This document shows, piece after piece, positions 59,966 to 64,000 of a stretch of DNA of 64,000 nt (position 1 is the stretch's first letter; every line of letters begins with the position of its first letter). Both the position numbers and the translations under genes were made by a program. The stretch comes from Lewinella sp041392765 (GTDB taxonomy: Bacteria; Bacteroidota; Bacteroidia; Chitinophagales; Saprospiraceae): the NCBI GenBank assembly GCA_041392765.1, contig JAWKLL010000025.1, positions 15,889 to 79,888 of the forward strand. The letters run 5' to 3'. A model generated the notes under the pieces. That model ran no database searches, had not been told where the DNA came from, and worked only from the letters and a program-made list of their open reading frames with translations.

Positions 59966-61363
59966 TCAAAGATGTATCACCTCGCCATACGCTGCTGCTG
60001 CCGCTTCCATGACGGCCTCGCTCATAGTAGGGTGGGGGTGAACTGATTTGATGATCTCGTGCCCTGTAGTTTCCAACTTGCGAGCAACCACTACTTCGGC
60101 AATCATCTCGGTGACGTTTGCGCCAATAAAATGCGCACCGAGCCACTCACCGTATTTGGCATCAAAAATTACCTTTACGAATCCTTCGCTGGCACCCGCC
60201 GCCTTCGCTTTCCCAGAGGCTGTAAACGGAAATTTGCCTACTTTGACTTCGTATCCTGCTGCTTTGGCAGCCTCCTCCGTGTAACCAACGGAAGCTACCT
60301 CAGGAGAACAGTACGTACAACCAGGGATGTTGTTATAATCCATAGGTTCGGGATGATGACCCGCAATTTTTTCTACACAGATGATGCCCTCTGCACTGGC
60401 TACATGTGCTAGTGCCTGCCCGGGAACGACATCCCCAATGGCATATATACCCGGTACATTGGTTTGGTAGTAAGCATCCACTTTAATCAAGCCGCGATCA
60501 GTAGCAACACCTAGCTCTTCCAACCCAATATTTTCGGTGTTGGGGCTAACGCCTGCGGCTGAAAGCACCACGTCACAATCCAATACCTCTTCGGCTCCTG
60601 TCTTGCGGTTTTTAACCGTCACTTTGCAGCCCGCGCCTTTGGTGTCCACCTTTTCAACAGAGCTATTGGCCATTACTTTAATGCCCTTTTTGGTGTAAAT
60701 TTTGGTCAATTCTTTGGATACATCTGCATCCTCGCGGGGTACTAATCCTTGCTCCATGAACTCAACGATCGTAACCTCAGTGCCAATGCTATGGTAAAAA
60801 TAGGCAAACTCCACACCGATAGCGCCTGCTCCCACAACGATCATTTTCTTAGGCTTTTTTTCCAAGGTCATCGCCTGTCGATAGCCAATTATTTTTTTAC
60901 CATCAATTGGTAAATTGGGTAACTCTTTTGCACGACCACCCGTGGCAATGATGATGTGCTTGGCCTCATATACTGTCTGTTTGCCTTCTTTGTCAGTAAC
61001 CTGCACCTTTTTACCCGGCACCAATTTACCAATACCTTCAAGAGTCGTGATTTTGTTCTTGCGGAAAAGGAAATTGATACCCTTGCTCATACCATTAGCT
61101 ACCTCACGGCTTCTGCCAATCATGGCATCGAAATCAGCTTTAGCATCCTTGACGGTGATGCCATAGTCGGCGGCATGCTGTATGTATTCAAATACTTGCG
61201 CACTCTTAATGAGGGCCTTAGTAGGAATACAACCCCAATTGAGGCACACGCCTCCCAAGTTTTCTTTTTCTACTACACCTACTTTCATACCCAACTGGGA
61301 AGCACGGATGGCCGCTACATACCCGCCAGGGCCAGAGCCGATCACGATAAGGTCAAAGTTCAT
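59966..61363 (-). CDS. lpdA: Dihydrolipoyl dehydrogenase
   Basis: The E3 flavoprotein that reoxidises dihydrolipoamide of pyruvate and 2-oxoglutarate dehydrogenase complexes and the glycine cleavage system. The FAD motif GSGPGG is at 9-14, the redox disulfide is C40-LNWG-C45, and the NAD-binding motif is VVGAGAIGVEFAYFY near 180. The C-terminal active-site H444-P-T-M-S-E449 is intact. 465 residues is the normal length. It is monocistronic here with no complex subunits adjacent, and the frame is clean. Confidence 0.96.
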   Translation of the reverse strand: MNFDLIVIGSGPGGYVAAIRASQLGMKVGVVEKENLGGVCLNWGCIPTKALIKSAQVFEYIQHAADYGITVKDAKADFDAMIGRSREVANGMSKGINFLFRKNKITTLEGIGKLVPGKKVQVTDKEGKQTVYEAKHIIIATGGRAKELPNLPIDGKKIIGYRQAMTLEKKPKKMIVVGAGAIGVEFAYFYHSIGTEVTIVEFMEQGLVPREDADVSKELTKIYTKKGIKVMANSSVEKVDTKGAGCKVTVKNRKTGAEEVLDCDVVLSAAGVSPNTENIGLEELGVATDRGLIKVDAYYQTNVPGIYAIGDVVPGQALAHVASAEGIICVEKIAGHHPEPMDYNNIPGCTYCSPEVASVGYTEEAAKAAGYEVKVGKFPFTASGKAKAAGASEGFVKVIFDAKYGEWLGAHFIGANVTEMIAEVVVARKLETTGHEIIKSVHPHPTMSEAVMEAAAAAYGEVIHL

Positions 61364-61735
61364 ATCGAAATAGTTTTACGTTCGGTTTGGTAACAATCCT
61401 AAGGGCGTAAGGTTACTGCCGCTCAGTAATGCGCTGCAAAAGTAATAAAAAAAAGAACCCCGCCAGTATTGACAGGGTTCGAACAAACTTACTGATACCA
61501 AATAATTCTTTGAAAGAAACGCCAAAAGATGCCTTTTCTCAAATTTATCACTCGAGAGGAAAGACTTGCACTTTATTTATTCTTGAAGGAAATTTTCTAT
61601 TCCTACGATAATTGTAACGAATAGAAGTTCGAATCGCTTTGCAGGTGTAAAAGTACTCCTTTTGCACGCGTCTGCCAAATTTTTTATTCAAAAAAATCCT
61701 TGGCTTGTTTCTTGGTAAGATGTAAATAATTTGAT

Positions 61736-61760
61736 TAAAACACTGTATATCAGTGTTTTA
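61736..61760. promoter_or_regulatory. Perfect palindrome, possible operator or attenuator
   Basis: TAAAACACTG (61736-61745) pairs perfectly with CAGTGTTTTA (61751-61760) around TATAT. It is not a clear terminator in either direction, since adjacent T-runs are weak, so an operator-like site is possible. Confidence 0.35.
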
Positions 61761-61988
61761 TAAATTATTATAAAATATATCAAACAAGCTGTTGAAACTG
61801 CTTTTGCCCTTGTTTTTCAAGGGATACAGCCTGTTTTGTTCAAACTGATTTTTTTTTCACCAACAAGAAGTTGTAAGCAATGAGGGAATCATTATCAGGG
61901 TGCTAAAGCGAGTGGTTAATAAACATTATGATGAAGGTTGTGTTACACTCCTGCAATTTGCATTAGACTCTTTTTCTCTGTTCTTAGG

Positions 61989-62091
61989 GATTGTCTAAAT
62001 TTTTCTGATTGAACGAAAGCGAGCATATTTTGTTCCGATCCAGGCTGAAAACGCAGCCGATACATCCAACTGAGAAATTTTTGACATACTC
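61989..62091. repeat. GACATACTC-terminal structured repeat, copy 2 (plus orientation)
   Basis: The element begins GATTGTCTAAATTTTTC and ends AGAAATTTTTGACATACTC. It aligns with the reverse complement of 59551-59720, including the internal ATTTTGTTC, GAAAACGCAG and CGAT blocks, but is shorter (103 versus 170 bp). It ends about 20 bp before folE. Confidence 0.65.
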
Positions 62092-62112
62092 TTACATCAA
62101 ATTTTTCATTCT

Positions 62113-62838
62113 ATGTTTAAAGATGATTTTCATAGTGCTAGTTATACCAATGGCAACAGCCATGCAACGAGTGTGAACGGTCGGCAGAATGGTGCTGCCA
62201 TCACAACCAAACCTCGTCATAAAGATATTCGTACTCCTCTCGTTCCTGATGCTTTTGATAGGAGTGATGATGAAAAAATGGCTATCATAGCCCATCATTT
62301 TCACGCTATCATGGAAACATTGGGGCTGGATATGGAGGATGACTCTTTACAAGATACACCGAAAAGAGTGGCAAAAATGTTCGTGAAAGAAATTTTTTAT
62401 GGACTCGATCCCGCCAACATGCCCAAGATTTCGCTGTTTGAAAACAGATATGGCTATGGGCAGATGTTGGTAGAAAGAGATATCAAACTTCATTCATTCT
62501 GTGAACACCACTTTTTACCCATTTATGGAAAAGCTCATGTAGCCTATATCGCTGGAGATCAGGTGATCGGCCTTTCTAAGCTCAACCGGATTGTTGATTA
62601 CTATGCCCGCAGGCCCCAAGTACAAGAGCGTTTGACAATCCAGATTGCTGAAGCGCTCAAAAAATCTTTAAAAACGGAGCACGTCGCTGTTTTTATAGAA
62701 GCTAGCCACATGTGTGTGCAGGCCAGAGGAGTGAAACACGAAGAATCTTTGACTACTACTGCCGAGTACAGTGGTCGTTTCTTGGAAGACGTGCAGCTGC
62801 GCAATGAATTTTTACAAACTATCCGCTCGGGAAAGTAA
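62113..62838 (+). CDS. folE: GTP cyclohydrolase I
   Basis: The cytosolic enzyme that converts GTP to 7,8-dihydroneopterin triphosphate for folate and related pterins. Zinc ligands are C130 and H133 (HSFCEHHFLP) and C201 (ASHMCVQARGV), with the expected 3 and 71 residue spacings. An N-terminal extension of about 45 residues (SYTNGNSHATSVNGRQNGAA) precedes the conserved core. 241 residues. The frame is clean. Its last 27 bp overlap the 3' end of the convergent aroK. Confidence 0.95.
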   Translation: MFKDDFHSASYTNGNSHATSVNGRQNGAAITTKPRHKDIRTPLVPDAFDRSDDEKMAIIAHHFHAIMETLGLDMEDDSLQDTPKRVAKMFVKEIFYGLDPANMPKISLFENRYGYGQMLVERDIKLHSFCEHHFLPIYGKAHVAYIAGDQVIGLSKLNRIVDYYARRPQVQERLTIQIAEALKKSLKTEHVAVFIEASHMCVQARGVKHEESLTTTAEYSGRFLEDVQLRNEFLQTIRSGK

Positions 62839-63354
62839 TGATAACAAGCCTTCTACATTGTTCTGTTCGCCATCAAGAATAGGGTAGTGGACATGGGCTT
62901 GGTGGTAATAAGGTAAACGCCCACTGACTCTGCTTTGGATCGACACTTCTAATTGATCTTCACTCAAGTCTTTTAAGAGCGGGCGTTTTTCTTTTCCTTT
63001 CCATAATCTTTTTACTAAAACGGGCAGGGAAGCATCCATAAAAATCGTTTTCCCGTGGGTATTCATCCAATCCATATTATTAAAAAAACAGGGCGCTCCT
63101 CCTCCTGTAGCCACTATACTTGGTGGGATGAATAAGGTGTCATGTAAGGCGCGGCGTTCCAATAATCGAAACCATGCCTCTCCGTGCTGTGCGAACAATT
63201 CATGAACACTCTTTCCTGCCTTTTCCACAATATCTTCATCCAGATCGAGAAAAGGCATATCTAAAAGGGTTGCTAATTTTTTACCCACGTGTGTTTTTCC
63301 CGACCCCATGAAGCCTGTCAGGAAAAGCATTTGTTTTTGAATAGCGTTTTCCAT
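62812..63354 (-). CDS. aroK: Shikimate kinase
   Basis: It phosphorylates shikimate in the chorismate pathway. Walker A is GFMGSGKT (14-21), the shikimate-binding region has FLDLDEDIVEKAGKSVHELF, the glycine-rich VATGGGA is near residue 82, and the lid has KEKRPLL. 180 residues, normal. It is convergent with folE, with overlapping 3' ends. Confidence 0.93.
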   Translation of the reverse strand: MENAIQKQMLFLTGFMGSGKTHVGKKLATLLDMPFLDLDEDIVEKAGKSVHELFAQHGEAWFRLLERRALHDTLFIPPSIVATGGGAPCFFNNMDWMNTHGKTIFMDASLPVLVKRLWKGKEKRPLLKDLSEDQLEVSIQSRVSGRLPYYHQAHVHYPILDGEQNNVEGLLSLLSRADSL

Positions 63355-63409
63355 GCGTAGCGTTCTATAACAAATGTTGCTTTAATGCTACAAAACTAAG
63401 CTAAATCAT

Positions 63410-63417
63410 TACTTTTG
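63410..63417 (+). promoter_or_regulatory. -7 box TACTTTTG of the DUF1573 gene
   Basis: An exact TAnnTTTG match 27 bp before the ATG at 63444, directly divergent from aroK. Confidence 0.55.
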
Positions 63418-63443
63418 CCTTTATTCATGGATAAAAGGTAGAA

Positions 63444-63944
63444 ATGAAGCGTGTTTTCATTAAGCATAGTGGGTGGTTTGTCTTAGTTTTGGTGTTAATG
63501 TTAAGCGCATGCAACCAAGATCAAGACCAAACTACTAGTACCGCAGCAGACGGTTCAGGTACGATTGCCGAGATTATTCGTAATCCCATAACGGCCCAAG
63601 AGACTGAAATGGATGCCTCGCAACTCGCTAAATTTTCGTTTTCTGAACCCACCTTTGATTTTGGAGAGGTAGAAGAAGGCGATGTTATTACGCATCGTTT
63701 CGCTTTCACCAATGCGGGAGAAGTACCCTTGGTTATCAGTGATGTGCGTTCCACCTGTGGTTGCACAGTAGCAGATTGGCCTAAGACCCCTATACAGCCG
63801 GGCGGTAGTGCTTCCATTGATGTGCGTTTTGACTCCAAGAACAAAGGAGGAAAACAAAACAAACCCATCACCATTACGGCAAATACAATACCTGCTAAGA
63901 CAATTCTTTATCTCAACGGATTTGTCAATGCTAAGTCTCAATAG
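63444..63944 (+). CDS. DUF1573-domain lipoprotein
   Basis: A 166-residue lipoprotein: the signal segment FVLVLVLMLSAC ends with Cys 22 in the lipobox LSAC. The mature protein has the DUF1573 domain, FSFSEPTFDFGEVEEGDVITHRF, then STCGCTVADWPKTPI and DVRFDSKNKGGKQNKPI. The family is abundant in Bacteroidota and its role is unknown. Nothing further is visible to the window edge. Confidence 0.88.
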   Translation: MKRVFIKHSGWFVLVLVLMLSACNQDQDQTTSTAADGSGTIAEIIRNPITAQETEMDASQLAKFSFSEPTFDFGEVEEGDVITHRFAFTNAGEVPLVISDVRSTCGCTVADWPKTPIQPGGSASIDVRFDSKNKGGKQNKPITITANTIPAKTILYLNGFVNAKSQ

Positions 63945-64000
63945 AGATTATGTACGCGGAATTTGTATAGGGATTCCAATAAGATTTTTACGTTAGGCAA

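Larger units (their letters stand above)
61364..62112. other. Long intergenic region upstream of folE
   Basis: A 750-bp AT-rich region between divergent lpdA (-) and folE (+). It holds a palindrome TAAAACACTG..CAGTGTTTTA at 61736-61760 and the structured repeat 61989-62091. A weaker GAACCC/GGGTTC hairpin lies near 61455-61480. A 60-codon ORF at 61429-61611 has no family resemblance and I do not call it. No riboswitch is recognisable. Confidence 0.55.

Noticed and set aside
61429..61611. 60-codon plus-strand ORF
   Set aside because: It overlaps a hairpin and has no RBS, promoter or recognisable domain; it is probably chance in AT-rich DNA.

Overview
The window looks like a chromosomal segment of a Bacteroidota bacterium, most likely Saprospiria-like (inference). 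The supporting signs are several TAnnTTTG promoter boxes, T9SS sorting domains of both types, a CarboxypepD_reg/TonB receptor, long Ig-like, SprB, LamG and DUF11 adhesin-type proteins, an RseP-type protease and a LytTR/LytS two-component pair. Many genes change reading frame one or more times. The breaks sit mostly at homopolymers or dropped bases and cluster at 14.9-17.8, 20.6-28.3, 31.9-36 and 43-44.7 kb. I read them mainly as consensus errors of a long-read or draft assembly, not as real decay, and I annotate such genes as one spanning CDS.

Layout. 0-14.7 kb: partial rsmE (-), rseP (+), a substrate-binding/OmpA fusion (-), a TonB receptor (-), two small T9SS cargo proteins (+), an OmpA/TSP3 porin-like protein, gmhA, a membrane protein and a secreted protein (+). 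14.9-37.1 kb: three giant minus-strand surface proteins in a row. The first is a PQQ-type sugar-dehydrogenase-like protein fused to PKD, LamG, SprB, BIG2 and T9SS modules. The second is an SBBP-propeller/Ig-like protein, followed downstream by an orphan array of near-identical 255-bp units. The third is a beta-propeller/SdrD_B/Ig-like/DUF11 protein. The last two carry no recognisable T9SS domain. They end instead in a shared short tail, LKVDCG[ST]FPW[DY]G[NQ], directly before the stop. 37.2-39.9 kb: a sensor kinase and LytTR regulator (-) upstream of the giant genes.

40-48.7 kb: a sterol-desaturase-family enzyme (-), a sugar porter (+), a four-gene plus-strand cassette (DinB-like, NRDE/TANGO2-like, ATP-grasp ligase, LysE-type exporter), a DUF6089 barrel, an ArsC/Spx-like protein, a lipoprotein (-) and a LuxE-like acyl-protein synthetase (+). 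49.1-55.3 kb: a roughly 2,060-residue protein with about 16 Ig-like repeats and a type B T9SS (gliding-motility) C-terminus. 55.4-59.5 kb: a tightly packed minus-strand operon of a DUF3108/TapB-like protein, a patatin-barrel protein and xseA. 59.8-64 kb: tRNA-Arg(CCG), lpdA (-), folE (+), aroK (-) and a DUF1573 lipoprotein (+).

Between housekeeping genes lie structured inverted-repeat elements of at least two families, some nested in the rsmE-rseP and rseP-OmpA gaps and others around the tRNA and upstream of folE. Together the genes describe a cell that invests heavily in secreted or surface-anchored repeat proteins, which is the accessory content of the window. The most unusual signals are the shared C-terminal tail and the array with a duplicated 3' end.
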